From assembly GCA_944393585.1 (NCBI GenBank), contig CALYAR010000010.1, positions 1 to 42,819 of the forward strand: a stretch of 42,819 nucleotides of DNA. Direction: 5' to 3'. The DNA is from an uncultured Clostridia bacterium. Lineage in GTDB: Bacteria; Bacillota; Clostridia; CALYAR01. Position numbers and translations under genes: made by a program. Positions within the stretch are counted from its first letter, which is position 1. Each line of letters begins with the position of its first letter. A model generated the notes under the pieces. It had not been told where the DNA came from. It ran no database searches and was given only the letters and a program-made list of their open reading frames with translations. Shown here piece by piece: positions 26,791 to 35,173 of the stretch.

Positions 26791-28110
26791 ATGTTATATT
26801 GTGGGGTAAGTGAAGTAAATATCACTCCAAAGCTCGGAATGGCAATTCCCGGATATTTTAACGTCCGTCTGGCTGATGGAGTACTCGACGAGTTATATGC
26901 CCATGCACTGGCAATTCAGTCGGATGGGTCAACAGTCATTTTTATTTCCTGTGATGCGCTGAATATGGAGCGGCAGGATGTCCTTCGCATCCGCAGCAAA
27001 ATTGCAGGCCGGACGGGAATTGATCCCGACGCCATATCCATTAGTGTAACGCACTTGCATACCGGAGGCCCCACATGGGAAGGCCTCGCAAGCAAACGGG
27101 ATCCGGAATATCTGGACTTTTACACTGAGCGTGCGGCGCAGGCAGGAATTGAGGCTTATGAGTCAATGCGTCCTGCTAAAATTGGTTTTGCCAAAGGAGA
27201 ACTGCACGGCATATCATTTGTGCGCCGCTTTTATATGAAAAATGGCTATATTCAGACGAATCCGGCCCCTGGCGATCCCAATGTTGTTCGGCCGACCGGT
27301 GAACCGGACGATACGCTGGCCATAGCCCGCGTAGAAGATATGGAAGGAACGCTGATGGCGGTCGTGACAAATTTTGCCCTCCATGCGGATACAGTCGGTG
27401 GAACTAAAATTTGTGCAGACTTTCCCGGTGTGCTGTCTGCTGAGCTGAAAAAAGCGTTCGGAAACCATGTGGTAAGTTTGTTTTTCAACGGTCCCTGCGG
27501 CAACGTCAACCACATTAACCGGGACGCGCCGCCCATCCAGGAAGGCCCTAAGATGTACCAGCGTTTGGGAAATGCGCTTTTTAAAAAGGTTTCCGAATTG
27601 CTGGGTACAGTAAAAATGACAGATCAGGCGCCAGTTTCGATACAGACGAAACGGTTTTTGATCAATTTGCGCCGGCCGACGGCAGAGCAGCTGGAATGGG
27701 CCCATGCCGTGCAGGATGGACGTCCTACCACATTAGAAGAAGAGCAGGGCAATTCTATGTTCGTGCCGGAGGTGTTCGCGCGGCATATCCTGCTGCTCCA
27801 GCAGAAACAGGAATTTGTGCGGGAACTGGAGATTAAAGCATTCAAAATTGGAGAGGGAATATTTGCGGCCTGGCCGGGCGAAGTATTTGAAGAGTTCGGA
27901 AGGGCAGTACGGGCCGCATATCCTGACGAGGTTATTATGATCGCAGAATTGACCAATGGAAGCATTGGATGCTACATTCCAACCAAAGAGTCCTTCGGAA
28001 TGGGCGGCTATGAGCCGCGTTTGACCAAAGGTGCCAATGCGGAAGAATCGACGGGCGATCAAATTGTGGAAAATACTCTTTCTTTATTAAAAGAACTGAA
28101 GAAGAAATAA
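26791..28110 (+). CDS. Neutral/alkaline ceramidase N-terminal-domain-like protein, copy 1
   Basis: A 439-residue protein with no signal peptide, so probably cytoplasmic. It resembles the N-terminal domain of neutral ceramidases. The zinc-site residues of that fold appear conserved: H88/H90 in THLHTGG, H198 in NFALHADTVGG, E364 in WPGEVFEEFG, and the tyrosine of GCYIPTKE or GGYEPR. The segment that carries the nucleophilic serine of true ceramidases (GDVSPN) reads GPCGNVNHIN here, so the known mechanism is not available. It may be a hydrolase acting on an amide or ester of another kind. ATG 26791 follows GGAGG. The copy 2 gene starts 23 nt downstream. Confidence 0.75.
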   Translation: MLYCGVSEVNITPKLGMAIPGYFNVRLADGVLDELYAHALAIQSDGSTVIFISCDALNMERQDVLRIRSKIAGRTGIDPDAISISVTHLHTGGPTWEGLASKRDPEYLDFYTERAAQAGIEAYESMRPAKIGFAKGELHGISFVRRFYMKNGYIQTNPAPGDPNVVRPTGEPDDTLAIARVEDMEGTLMAVVTNFALHADTVGGTKICADFPGVLSAELKKAFGNHVVSLFFNGPCGNVNHINRDAPPIQEGPKMYQRLGNALFKKVSELLGTVKMTDQAPVSIQTKRFLINLRRPTAEQLEWAHAVQDGRPTTLEEEQGNSMFVPEVFARHILLLQQKQEFVRELEIKAFKIGEGIFAAWPGEVFEEFGRAVRAAYPDEVIMIAELTNGSIGCYIPTKESFGMGGYEPRLTKGANAEESTGDQIVENTLSLLKELKKK

Positions 28111-28133
28111 AAAAACCAAAGGAGGATATAAAG

Positions 28134-29450
28134 ATGTTAAAATGCGGAGCAAGCGAAGTAAAGATCACTCCTGACCTGGGGATGGGGATCCCCGGATATT
28201 TTGACGATCGGCGCGCGGACGGAATCAAAGACGATTTGTACGCAAAAGCATTGGCAATGGAAGCGGACGGCAGCTGTGCAGTGGTGATTGTGTGCGATAC
28301 AATCAATCTGACGCGGCAGGACGTCCTTAGGATCCGCAAGAAAATTGCGGATCAAACGGGACTGTGTCCGGATGTGATTACCGTCAGTGCAACGCACACG
28401 CATACAGGCGGGCCGTCCTGGAGCGGTTTTGAAAGCAGGCGGGAACCGGAGTATATCAACCGACTGGTTGCGGGAGCTGCTGAAGCCGGCATTTCGGCGT
28501 ATCAGTCCATGCGTCCTGCAAAACTGGGGTTTGGAATTGGCGAGCTTACGGGGATTTCTTTTATTCGCCGGTTTTTTATGAAGGACGGAAGCGTCCGGAC
28601 AAATCCTTCGTCAAAAGATCCGAATGTTGTGAAAGAGGAAGGTGTTCCGGATGACACGCTGACCGTTGTGCGTGTAGAAGATACGGAAGGCAGACTGATT
28701 GCTGTGGTAACGAATTTTGGCGTGCATCTGGATACGGTGGGGGGCGCTCAAATCTGTGCGGATTATCCGGGCGTTTTGTCAGAGCATATAAAGAAGACCT
28801 ATGGAACTCACGTTGTAAGCCTGTTTTTGACTGGGCCCTGCGGGAATACGAACCATATCAATCATAAGGATCCGACCACTTTTTCCAACCCGGAAATGTA
28901 TCAGCGAATTGGAGACGCTATGTTCCTTCAGGTGCGCGGCCTGGTAGACGGGATTCAAACAGAAGGAGATATTTCCATCCGCGTTGCAACGAAACGGCTG
29001 CTGGTCAATCTGCGCCGCCCGACGGCAGAACAGCTGGAGTGGGCAAAGGCAGCGGTAGAGGGCCGCGATACGGGAATGGAAAAGGAAGCGGACAACTCCA
29101 TGTTTGCCACAAAGCTGTTTGCAAAGGAAATGCTGGAATTGCAGGAAAAGGATCTCTATGCCGCGGAGTTTGAAGTGAAGCTGGTTCAAATGGGAGACGG
29201 CTGCCTGGCGGCATGGCCGGGTGAAGTGTTTGTAGACTTTGGCCAGACGGTACGGGCGGCATATCCGGGAAAACCCATCCTGATTGCCGAGCTTTCAAAC
29301 GGTGGGGCGGAGTGCTATATTCCTACCAAAGAAGCTTATGGACGCGGAGGATATGAACCGCGTTTGACCAGCGGCGGAAATGTGGAGGAAGGAACCGGCG
29401 AACGCATCGCAGAGACAACAATAGAGCTTTTAAAAAAATGCACAGAATGA
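28134..29450 (+). CDS. Neutral/alkaline ceramidase N-terminal-domain-like protein, copy 2
   Basis: A 438-residue paralogue of the gene just upstream, alignable over its whole length. The same features recur: CGASEVKITPDLGMGIPGYF at the start, THTHTGGP, NFGVHLDTVGG, LTGPCGNTNHINH, WPGEVFVDFG and CYIPTKEAYG. The predicted zinc ligands are kept and the ceramidase nucleophile motif is again absent. Differences are spread evenly along the gene, so the duplication is not recent. A strong ribosome binding site (AAAGGAGG) precedes the ATG. The products may form a heteromer or act on two related substrates. No signal peptide is seen. Confidence 0.75.
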   Translation: MLKCGASEVKITPDLGMGIPGYFDDRRADGIKDDLYAKALAMEADGSCAVVIVCDTINLTRQDVLRIRKKIADQTGLCPDVITVSATHTHTGGPSWSGFESRREPEYINRLVAGAAEAGISAYQSMRPAKLGFGIGELTGISFIRRFFMKDGSVRTNPSSKDPNVVKEEGVPDDTLTVVRVEDTEGRLIAVVTNFGVHLDTVGGAQICADYPGVLSEHIKKTYGTHVVSLFLTGPCGNTNHINHKDPTTFSNPEMYQRIGDAMFLQVRGLVDGIQTEGDISIRVATKRLLVNLRRPTAEQLEWAKAAVEGRDTGMEKEADNSMFATKLFAKEMLELQEKDLYAAEFEVKLVQMGDGCLAAWPGEVFVDFGQTVRAAYPGKPILIAELSNGGAECYIPTKEAYGRGGYEPRLTSGGNVEEGTGERIAETTIELLKKCTE

Positions 29451-29537
29451 TTTTTGCCAAGTTCAGATGACGGAACAGAAAAAACAAAACCAGATTATGC
29501 AGTATGGAGCAGAAAGGTAGATGGAGGGGTCGAAGTC

Positions 29538-30737
29538 GTGGTAAGCAATCGGAGGATGGAACGGAGGAGTGCAAATCTTCAAACGGTTAAATTGTCAAAC
29601 TTAACGTTGATTTTTAGTTTGATCAATCAAATGGAAAGCGTCTCTCGCGCTGAGCTGGCGCAGATGGCTGAGCTCAGCCCGACGACGGTATCATCTTTGG
29701 TAGATGAGCTGATAGCAGGCGGTATGGTACGGGAAGTCGGTATGGGAGAAACCGCTACCAGCGGCAGAAAACCAATCATGCTGGAGGTGGATCCGGCAGG
29801 AGGGACTGTTGCCGCAGTGGAGCTTCGGCGCAATGGGTATTGCCTGGAATTGTTTGATTTAAAGGCAAACAGACGTGTTGCAATGGAAGAGGATGTGCCT
29901 GATTATTCCAGAATGGGGGAAAACCTGATTCGGGGGATTCGGCGGGCCTTGCACCGGGCTGGGGTTCCGGAATCAAAGCTGTTTGGTATCAGTGTAGGAG
30001 TGCCGGGAGTAATTGACAAAACAACGGGACGTGTCATTTCCTCTACGATTTTACCCATTGACGAGGAAAATCCCTTTTTTGATGAATTGCGCGACCGCTT
30101 TCCTGACATTAAGCTGCGTTTGGGAAATGAATCCTGTTTTTCTGCCTATATGGAGAAGGTGCAGAGGAAGCAAATCCATAGTCTGGTTTATGTCGAAATC
30201 AACGAAGGAATCGGTGCAGGCATTGTGGTAAATGACCATATTTTTACTGGTGCGTTTGGAAATGCCGGCGAGCTTGGTCATGTGTCAGTCGATCTGAACG
30301 GTCCGCGGTGCAAATGCGGAAACCGCGGCTGCCTGGAGCTTTTGGCTAATGTTCCAGCCATTCGGGAAAAATTAGCCGCAAGCAGCTTAGGGCGGACGGG
30401 CGATGTTTCGTTTGAGGAAGCGCGCTGTGCATTGGAATTGGGTGATGCAGAGGTTCTGTCTGCAATCGAAAGCATATGTTCTCTGCTTGCGAGCGGAATC
30501 AACAGCATGATTAACATTTTGAATCCGGAGGCTGTTATCGTTGGAGGAGAGATTATCCAGCTAGGGGATGTCTTTCTACATATTTTAAAGAAAAAAATTG
30601 ACGAAATCAGTTTTAAACCCGGAACGCAGAAGGTAACAGTGGAATTTTCTGCCGTAAAGGGAAACCCGGTCACGCAGGGAGGGGCGCGTTACCTGCTCGA
30701 TCGGATATTCCAGGACGGCGGCTTTGTAATCGGATAG
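29538..30737 (+). CDS. ROK-family transcriptional regulator
   Basis: A 399-residue protein with an N-terminal winged helix (SRAELAQMAELSPTTVSSLVDE) and a C-terminal ROK sugar-kinase-like domain. The ROK zinc site is visible as CKCGNRGCLE after FGNAGELGHVSVD, and the NEGIGAGIVV-type phosphate loop is present. The kinase region has GVPGVID. Such regulators respond to sugars (XylR, NagC types). The open frame begins at TTG 29454, but GTG 29538 has GGAGGGG 8 nt upstream and gives a family-like N-terminus, so it is preferred. It is 87 nt downstream of the ceramidase-like pair and may repress this cluster. Confidence 0.88.
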   Translation: MVSNRRMERRSANLQTVKLSNLTLIFSLINQMESVSRAELAQMAELSPTTVSSLVDELIAGGMVREVGMGETATSGRKPIMLEVDPAGGTVAAVELRRNGYCLELFDLKANRRVAMEEDVPDYSRMGENLIRGIRRALHRAGVPESKLFGISVGVPGVIDKTTGRVISSTILPIDEENPFFDELRDRFPDIKLRLGNESCFSAYMEKVQRKQIHSLVYVEINEGIGAGIVVNDHIFTGAFGNAGELGHVSVDLNGPRCKCGNRGCLELLANVPAIREKLAASSLGRTGDVSFEEARCALELGDAEVLSAIESICSLLASGINSMINILNPEAVIVGGEIIQLGDVFLHILKKKIDEISFKPGTQKVTVEFSAVKGNPVTQGGARYLLDRIFQDGGFVIG

Positions 30738-30756
30738 CATAGATTTTACTCATTTC

Positions 30757-30797
30757 GTGAAAGGCGGCATAATATTTTATGCCGCCTTTCACTTTTT
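30757..30797 (+). terminator. Terminator of the ROK gene
   Basis: A perfect 16-bp stem pairs 30757-30772 with 30777-30792 around a TATT loop, followed by TTTTT. It is one of the strongest terminators in the window. Confidence 0.9.
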
Positions 30798-30819
30798 GCG
30801 GAAAGAGGAGTTTGAACCC

Positions 30820-30848
30820 TTGTAAAACAAAAATATACATGGTATAAT
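30820..30848 (+). promoter_or_regulatory. Upstream promoter of the murA leader
   Basis: TTGTAA (30820-30825), a 17-bp spacer and consensus TATAAT (30843-30848) with extended -10 TGG. It would start a transcript near 30855, about 290 nt before murA. Confidence 0.8.
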
Positions 30849-30894
30849 AAGTTGTTAGAAGTGTGCGGCAAATTCAAAAGCTATATGGGTGAAA

Positions 30895-30981
30895 ATGGAT
30901 CAAGAGGAAAGCATTTTAATCCAAATCGTTTGCGGCCGTATCACAAAAGAAGCAGCTGTGCTTTACATAGAGATGAAATGA
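30895..30981 (+). CDS. Possible 28-residue small protein in the murA leader
   Basis: ATG 30895 follows GGGTGAAA and opens a 28-codon frame (MDQEESILIQIVCGRITKEA, then AVLYIEMK). Its ILxxIxxGxITxEAA pattern loosely recalls the short SHOCT-like helical motif. It ends in ATGA, overlapping the next small frame by four bases. It may be a real small protein, a leader peptide, or chance. Confidence 0.3.
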   Translation: MDQEESILIQIVCGRITKEAAVLYIEMK

Positions 30982-31106
30982 ATTTTAAAATAGAATGTGG
31001 GAAGCAGTCGGAAATAGAGCCTGAGAGCGGAAATGGGCGAATAATGCCGGCAAGTTTTTTGACGCTTCTGATGGAAAAAAGTATTGTATTGTGTACAAAA
31101 ACATGA
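30978..31106 (+). CDS. Possible 42-residue small protein overlapping the previous one
   Basis: ATG 30978 overlaps the previous stop (ATGA), a layout that allows translational re-initiation. The 42-codon product begins MNFKIECGKQSEIEPESGNG and ends SIVLCTKT, with a short hydrophobic stretch. Its end overlaps the murA promoter. No family is recognised. The two small frames could also be remnants of one frameshifted gene. Confidence 0.25.
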   Translation: MNFKIECGKQSEIEPESGNGRIMPASFLTLLMEKSIVLCTKT

Positions 31107-31112
31107 TACAAT
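31084..31112 (+). promoter_or_regulatory. Proximal promoter of murA
   Basis: TTGTAT (31084-31089), a 17-bp spacer and TACAAT (31107-31112) with extended -10 TGA. ATTGTA and TACAAT also form an inverted repeat. The leader would be about 25 nt. Confidence 0.7.
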
Positions 31113-31143
31113 TTTTGCAGAAATAACCGAGAGGGTGGAATGG

Positions 31144-32406
31144 TTGGAAAAGCTAATTATTCAAGGTGGAAGACGCCTGATGGGGGAAGTTTCAGTCAAT
31201 GGGGCAAAAAATGCGGCTGTAGCAATTATCCCCGCCTGTATCCTTGTCAATGGAATATGCAGGATTGAAAATCTGCCTTGTATTGAGGACGTAAGCGTGT
31301 CGCTGGAAATCGCGAAATCTTTGGGGGCACGCATTACATATTTAAGCCGGGACGCAGTAGAAATTGATTCCCGTGATGTTTGCAGCGCAGTACCGCCGCA
31401 GGAGCTGGCCGGGCGGATCCGCGCATCTTATTACTATATTGGAGCACTTTTGGCCAAGTTTCAGCATGCTACCGTTCCGCTTCCAGGTGGGTGCAATTTT
31501 GGGTTTCGTCCCATGGATCAGCATATGAAGGCATTTGAAGCACTTGGCGCGGAATGTACGATAAAAAAGGGACTGATTCATGCCGTTTCCAAAGGACCTT
31601 TGCGGGGAGGGAACATTTATTTCGATGGAGTTACAGTTGGAGCAACAATCAATGCGATTTTGGCTTCTGTACTTTCGGCCGGTGAGACAACAATAATTGA
31701 AAATGCGGCAAAGGAACCTCATATTGTTGATTTGGCGAACTTTTTAAACTCCCGTGGTGCTAATATCAAGGGAGCAGGAACAGATAAGATCCGCATTACC
31801 GGTGTAAAAGAGCTTGTCGGCGGCACTTACAGTGTCATACCGGATCAAATCGAAGCAGGAACGCTGATGACGGCAGCGGCGGCAACGCATGGAGACGTTA
31901 TGATAAAAAATGTAATTCCACAGCATTTGGATTCTATCAGTGCAAAATTAATTGAAATTGGTGTGGGAATTGAAGAGTTTGACGACAGCGTCAGAGTATA
32001 TGATAAAGGGCAGCACAGCAGTGCGAATATTAAGACGCTTCCTTATCCGGGCTTTCCGACGGATATGCAGCCGCAGCTGGTTGCAATGCTCAGTGTAGCC
32101 GAGGGGACAAGTGTTATTACAGAAGGCGTTTGGGACAACCGTTTTCAGTATGTAGATGAATTGCGCAAATTGGGGGCGGATATTACAGTAGACGGAAATG
32201 TAGCAGTGATCCGCGGAAAGCGGGCACTTTCCGGAGCAAATGTTATGGCAACCGACTTGCGTGGCGGCGTTGGGATGGTAATCGGCGGATTGATCGCAGA
32301 AGGGACAACCACCATTGGGCATCTTTTGCATATAGACCGCGGATATGAATTCATCGAGCGTAAATTAAGCGATCTAGGCGCAGATATCAAGCGGGTAGAT
32401 ATCTAA
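31144..32406 (+). CDS. murA: UDP-N-acetylglucosamine 1-carboxyvinyltransferase
   Basis: A 420-residue cytoplasmic enzyme for the first committed step of peptidoglycan synthesis, transferring enolpyruvate from PEP to UDP-GlcNAc. The N-terminus reads MEKLIIQGGRRLMGEVSVNG with K22/N23 at the active site. The catalytic cysteine is C117 in LPGGCNFGFRP, so the fosfomycin target residue is present. The start is TTG at 31144: GAGGG lies 8 nt upstream, and the resulting sequence matches the family exactly, whereas the only nearby ATG (31139) is out of frame. Two promoters lie upstream. A YycJ-like gene follows 41 nt later. Confidence 0.95.
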   Translation: MEKLIIQGGRRLMGEVSVNGAKNAAVAIIPACILVNGICRIENLPCIEDVSVSLEIAKSLGARITYLSRDAVEIDSRDVCSAVPPQELAGRIRASYYYIGALLAKFQHATVPLPGGCNFGFRPMDQHMKAFEALGAECTIKKGLIHAVSKGPLRGGNIYFDGVTVGATINAILASVLSAGETTIIENAAKEPHIVDLANFLNSRGANIKGAGTDKIRITGVKELVGGTYSVIPDQIEAGTLMTAAAATHGDVMIKNVIPQHLDSISAKLIEIGVGIEEFDDSVRVYDKGQHSSANIKTLPYPGFPTDMQPQLVAMLSVAEGTSVITEGVWDNRFQYVDELRKLGADITVDGNVAVIRGKRALSGANVMATDLRGGVGMVIGGLIAEGTTTIGHLLHIDRGYEFIERKLSDLGADIKRVDI

Positions 32407-32447
32407 GCGGCAGATGGTTTCGTAGAGAGTGCAGGGGAGATAGTGTC

Positions 32448-33221
32448 ATGAAAATGATACCGATAGCAAGCAGCAGCAGCGGAAACTGCATTGTAATATC
32501 GGATGGAAAAACGAATATTCTGATTGACTGCGGGATCAGCGGCAAGGCAGCAAAGGCAGGTTTAGATGCCATTGGAATTGATCCTGCTTCTGTTTGTGCA
32601 ATTTTAGTGACGCATGAGCATTCCGACCACATCAAAGGCGTGGGAATCTTTTCGCGCAAATTTAAGGTTCCGGTGTATGCAAATGCTCGAACCTGGAGTG
32701 CTATGGGGTATTCTTTGGGACCGCTTGCCGCAGAGCACACTTGTTTTTTTGTCAATGGAGAGAGCTTCCATATTGGGAGCATTGAAATTTCGGCGTTTTC
32801 CATTCCTCATGATGCGGCGGATCCGGTTGGATTCAATTTGTGGGATGAAAAGGGGACGAAGTTTACACATGCAACAGACATTGGACATATGGATGAAGCA
32901 TTGGCTTGGCATTTGAAGGGTTCTGAGGGAGTGATTCTCGAATCGAATCACGACATCGAGATGCTGAAAAATGGTCCGTATCATTATTTGCTGAAAAAGC
33001 GGATTTTAAGTGATCACGGTCATCTATCCAATGCAAGTGCAGCTTGTCTGGCATATGAACTGGTCGAGTCTGGAACAAAACGAATTACGTTAGCGCATTT
33101 GAGCTGCGAGAATAACACACCGGAAATTGCACGGCGTACGACGGTTGAATATTTGGAACAAAATGGGGTTCGTATTGGGGAAGATATTGAGCTGATGGTT
33201 GCTCCAAAAATGATTGTATAG
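32448..33221 (+). CDS. Metallo-beta-lactamase-fold hydrolase, YycJ/WalJ type
   Basis: A 257-residue protein with IASSSSGNCIVISDGKTNIL at the start and the zinc motif HEHSDH (in VTHEHSDHIKGV). Later ligands are in HATDIGH and LESNHD, and a final His is in LAHLSCENN. The YycJ/WalJ group is thought to act as an exonuclease tied to cell-division and wall control. In many Firmicutes it sits beside the WalRK genes, but here it follows murA. No signal peptide is present, so it is cytoplasmic. ATG 32448 follows GGGGAG at a long spacing. Confidence 0.9.
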   Translation: MKMIPIASSSSGNCIVISDGKTNILIDCGISGKAAKAGLDAIGIDPASVCAILVTHEHSDHIKGVGIFSRKFKVPVYANARTWSAMGYSLGPLAAEHTCFFVNGESFHIGSIEISAFSIPHDAADPVGFNLWDEKGTKFTHATDIGHMDEALAWHLKGSEGVILESNHDIEMLKNGPYHYLLKKRILSDHGHLSNASAACLAYELVESGTKRITLAHLSCENNTPEIARRTTVEYLEQNGVRIGEDIELMVAPKMIV

Positions 33222-33259
33222 TAATGGAACTTAAGTATTGGACTGATTGAAAAAGAGCG

Positions 33260-33292
33260 GGCTGTCTCTAAGATTAAGACAGCCTTTTTTTT
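33260..33292 (+). terminator. Terminator of the murA-yycJ operon
   Basis: GGCTGTCT (33260-33267) pairs with AGACAGCC (33277-33284) around a 9-nt loop, followed by eight T's. It is a typical intrinsic terminator. From there to 33461 I see only an imperfect AAATTTT-type inverted repeat. Confidence 0.88.
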
Positions 33293-33461
33293 ATGCGCTT
33301 GATTTTGAAATGGACTGTCAAGGGTGATGATGAAATTTTTTGACTATTCTTGTAGTGGGCATGCAATCGATTGTGTGGTGATAAAATTTTCATGCTTGGA
33401 AAGGCACTTATTTCTATGGTCTCGGTCAGCCGGAATTTCATATTGAGACAGCCGGGACGAT

Positions 33462-33812
33462 TCATTTGAATGATCGATGCGAATATGGCAGATATATGCG
33501 AAGCGGTTTGCGGAGCTTACGGGCATAGTCGATGGTATATTTTGTTCCGCGCGATTTTGTATCCCAGATGGCTACAAGACAATCGCATGCTTCTACGATC
33601 AGTCTGTCTCGTACCAGAGGAGCGGAACGGCCGAACGTCTCATAATCGGGCCGAAAGATTTGAGTAGGAATTCCGTGGGCTATGGCATAACGTTCTGCCA
33701 GCGTATCAATCCCGCGGGCTCCGCCGGAAATTATGAGAGTAGTTTCCGGCGGGATAAATTTTGAAATATCAAGGTTCGTAAATTGTCTGGAGCCAATGAC
33801 TGCAACTTTCAT
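33462..33812 (-). CDS. SLOG-fold protein (YspA/DUF2493-like)
   Basis: A 116-residue protein with a Rossmann-like SLOG domain. Visible are the N-terminal strand and loop VIGSRQF, the glycine-rich ISGGARGIDTLAERYA, and the downstream GRSAPLVRDRLIVEACDCLV and IWDTKSRGTKY segments. SLOG domains bind nucleotides or nucleotide-derived ligands, and the family includes DprA-like and cytokinin-LOG-like proteins. This group is proposed to sense nucleotide signals, sometimes in conflict systems, but no partner genes of that kind are seen here. ATG 33812 follows GAGGAG. Confidence 0.8.
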   Translation of the reverse strand: MKVAVIGSRQFTNLDISKFIPPETTLIISGGARGIDTLAERYAIAHGIPTQIFRPDYETFGRSAPLVRDRLIVEACDCLVAIWDTKSRGTKYTIDYARKLRKPLRIYLPYSHRSFK

Positions 33813-33930
33813 AGATTTCTCCTCTATTTTGGAACATATTACCTTTAATTTAACTGAAAAAGCGTTTATGTCAGAATCCCATTTTCCCGAAATAGCCGAA
33901 GCAGAGCGGGATCGAATTGAAATGCTTCGA

Positions 33931-35067
33931 TCAAACGGAGTACCTCATTGTACGCTTGTTCTCGTTTTTTTGCGGAATCTCTGCTCGGATTGCGCGGATT
34001 AAAATATTTTTCGGCGAATGCGCCAGATCCACAAATTCCAACAGCTGTGTCCGGTATCCTGCTGCGGTGAGGAGATTGGCCCGTATCGCATCGGTCATAA
34101 GTGCGGCAGTCCGCTCTTTGATGATGCCGTACCGGGTTAAAATAGAAAGGTCTTTGCTAGTGATCTGAGCATTCAATTCATGCTGGCAGCATGGTACAGA
34201 AAAAATCATACTTGTTCCACGCAGGACAGCGCCGCAGAGTGCAGCGTCAGTTGCCGTATCACAGGCGTGAAGCGCTACCACCATATCAGCTGTTTTTTCC
34301 ATTTGATAGCTTGCAATGTCCCCGACAGCAAAGGTTAGACCGTTGTAACCGTATTTGCGGGCTGTTTGCTGACAGTGTTCGATCACGTCATCTTTCAGGT
34401 CTAATCCTGTCATATGTACGTCGAGATGCTTGATTTGAGTGAGATAGTGATAGAGCACGAAGGTAAGATAAGATTTTCCGCACCCAAAATCAATTACACG
34501 CAGCTCTGTCAGCTGTTTACCGTGCAGTGCATCATCAATGATTTCTACAAAACGATTGATCTGCTTGTATTTGTCATACTTTCCGGCAGCAACATGACCG
34601 TCTTGCGTGAAGACGCCTAAATCGTACAAGGGCGCGATTGGTTCCCCTTCGGGAATCAAATACTGCTTTTGCCGGTTGTGTTCCAGTGAAGGAGCAATCG
34701 AATTGGATGAAGAAGGAGAGGCAGACGCATTTTCAATATGCGCTTTGCCGACAAAAAATTTCCCCTTTTTGGAACGTTTGATACAAATGGTTTCTGTTGA
34801 AGAAAACAGATCGGCCTGGCGATATGCTTCCATCCAGGATACGATGTCAGAGGCCAGCATCTCCAGCGGAACCGTATCATGAAATACTTGTTTTTGTGTA
34901 AATTTTTCCAGCTGAAAACAGAACTTGCCTTTTATCTTTTTTTTGGTATAAACTAGCTTTCGATAAAGTGCGCCGGAACAATTTGGATTGCTCAGGACAA
35001 CTTTTTGTGTTTCGGATTGGATGTGTGTTTCCAACAGAGATTGAATTTCTTGCAGATCCTTCTTCAT
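33931..35067 (-). CDS. Class I SAM-dependent methyltransferase
   Basis: A 378-residue cytoplasmic protein. The first about 170 residues form a variable, charged domain (KLVYTKKKIKGKFCFQLEKF). The C-terminal half is a Rossmann methyltransferase with motif I VIDFGCGKSYLTF, the acidic ribose residue in GLDLKDDVI, ALHACDTATDAAL, and SVPCCQHELN. The last two motifs occur in the METTL25/RRNAD1-like (Methyltransf_32) group, whose substrate may be RNA or protein. The ribosome binding site is AAAGGA. It has its own -10 (35102-35107). Substrate is unknown. Confidence 0.82.
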   Translation of the reverse strand: MKKDLQEIQSLLETHIQSETQKVVLSNPNCSGALYRKLVYTKKKIKGKFCFQLEKFTQKQVFHDTVPLEMLASDIVSWMEAYRQADLFSSTETICIKRSKKGKFFVGKAHIENASASPSSSNSIAPSLEHNRQKQYLIPEGEPIAPLYDLGVFTQDGHVAAGKYDKYKQINRFVEIIDDALHGKQLTELRVIDFGCGKSYLTFVLYHYLTQIKHLDVHMTGLDLKDDVIEHCQQTARKYGYNGLTFAVGDIASYQMEKTADMVVALHACDTATDAALCGAVLRGTSMIFSVPCCQHELNAQITSKDLSILTRYGIIKERTAALMTDAIRANLLTAAGYRTQLLEFVDLAHSPKNILIRAIRAEIPQKNENKRTMRYSV

Positions 35068-35101
35068 TTTTTATTCAATCCTTTCTGCCGAAAGCAAAAT
35101 T

Positions 35102-35107
35102 ATTATA
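35102..35107 (-). promoter_or_regulatory. -10 box of the methyltransferase gene
   Basis: TATAAT on the minus strand, 35 bp before the start codon. The -35 match is weak. Confidence 0.45.
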
Positions 35108-35173
35108 GTATGCAAAAAGCAATATTATTTTACACGAAATCAGAGCAAATAGCAAGCATGGACTTTGCATTAA

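Larger units (their letters stand above)
30738..31143. other. 406-bp region between the ROK gene and murA
   Basis: It contains a strong terminator (30757-30797), an upstream promoter (30820-30848), two small overlapping reading frames (30895-31106) and a second promoter (31084-31112) next to murA. Confidence 0.7.

Noticed and set aside
30852-31106. 84-codon frame read from a TTG upstream of murA
   Set aside because: The TTG lies on the predicted transcription start, with no ribosome binding site. Only the two shorter ATG frames were kept, at low confidence.
33293-33461. Inverted AAATTTT repeats after the yycJ terminator, as an insertion-element end
   Set aside because: The repeats are short and imperfect, and no transposase or target duplication is seen.
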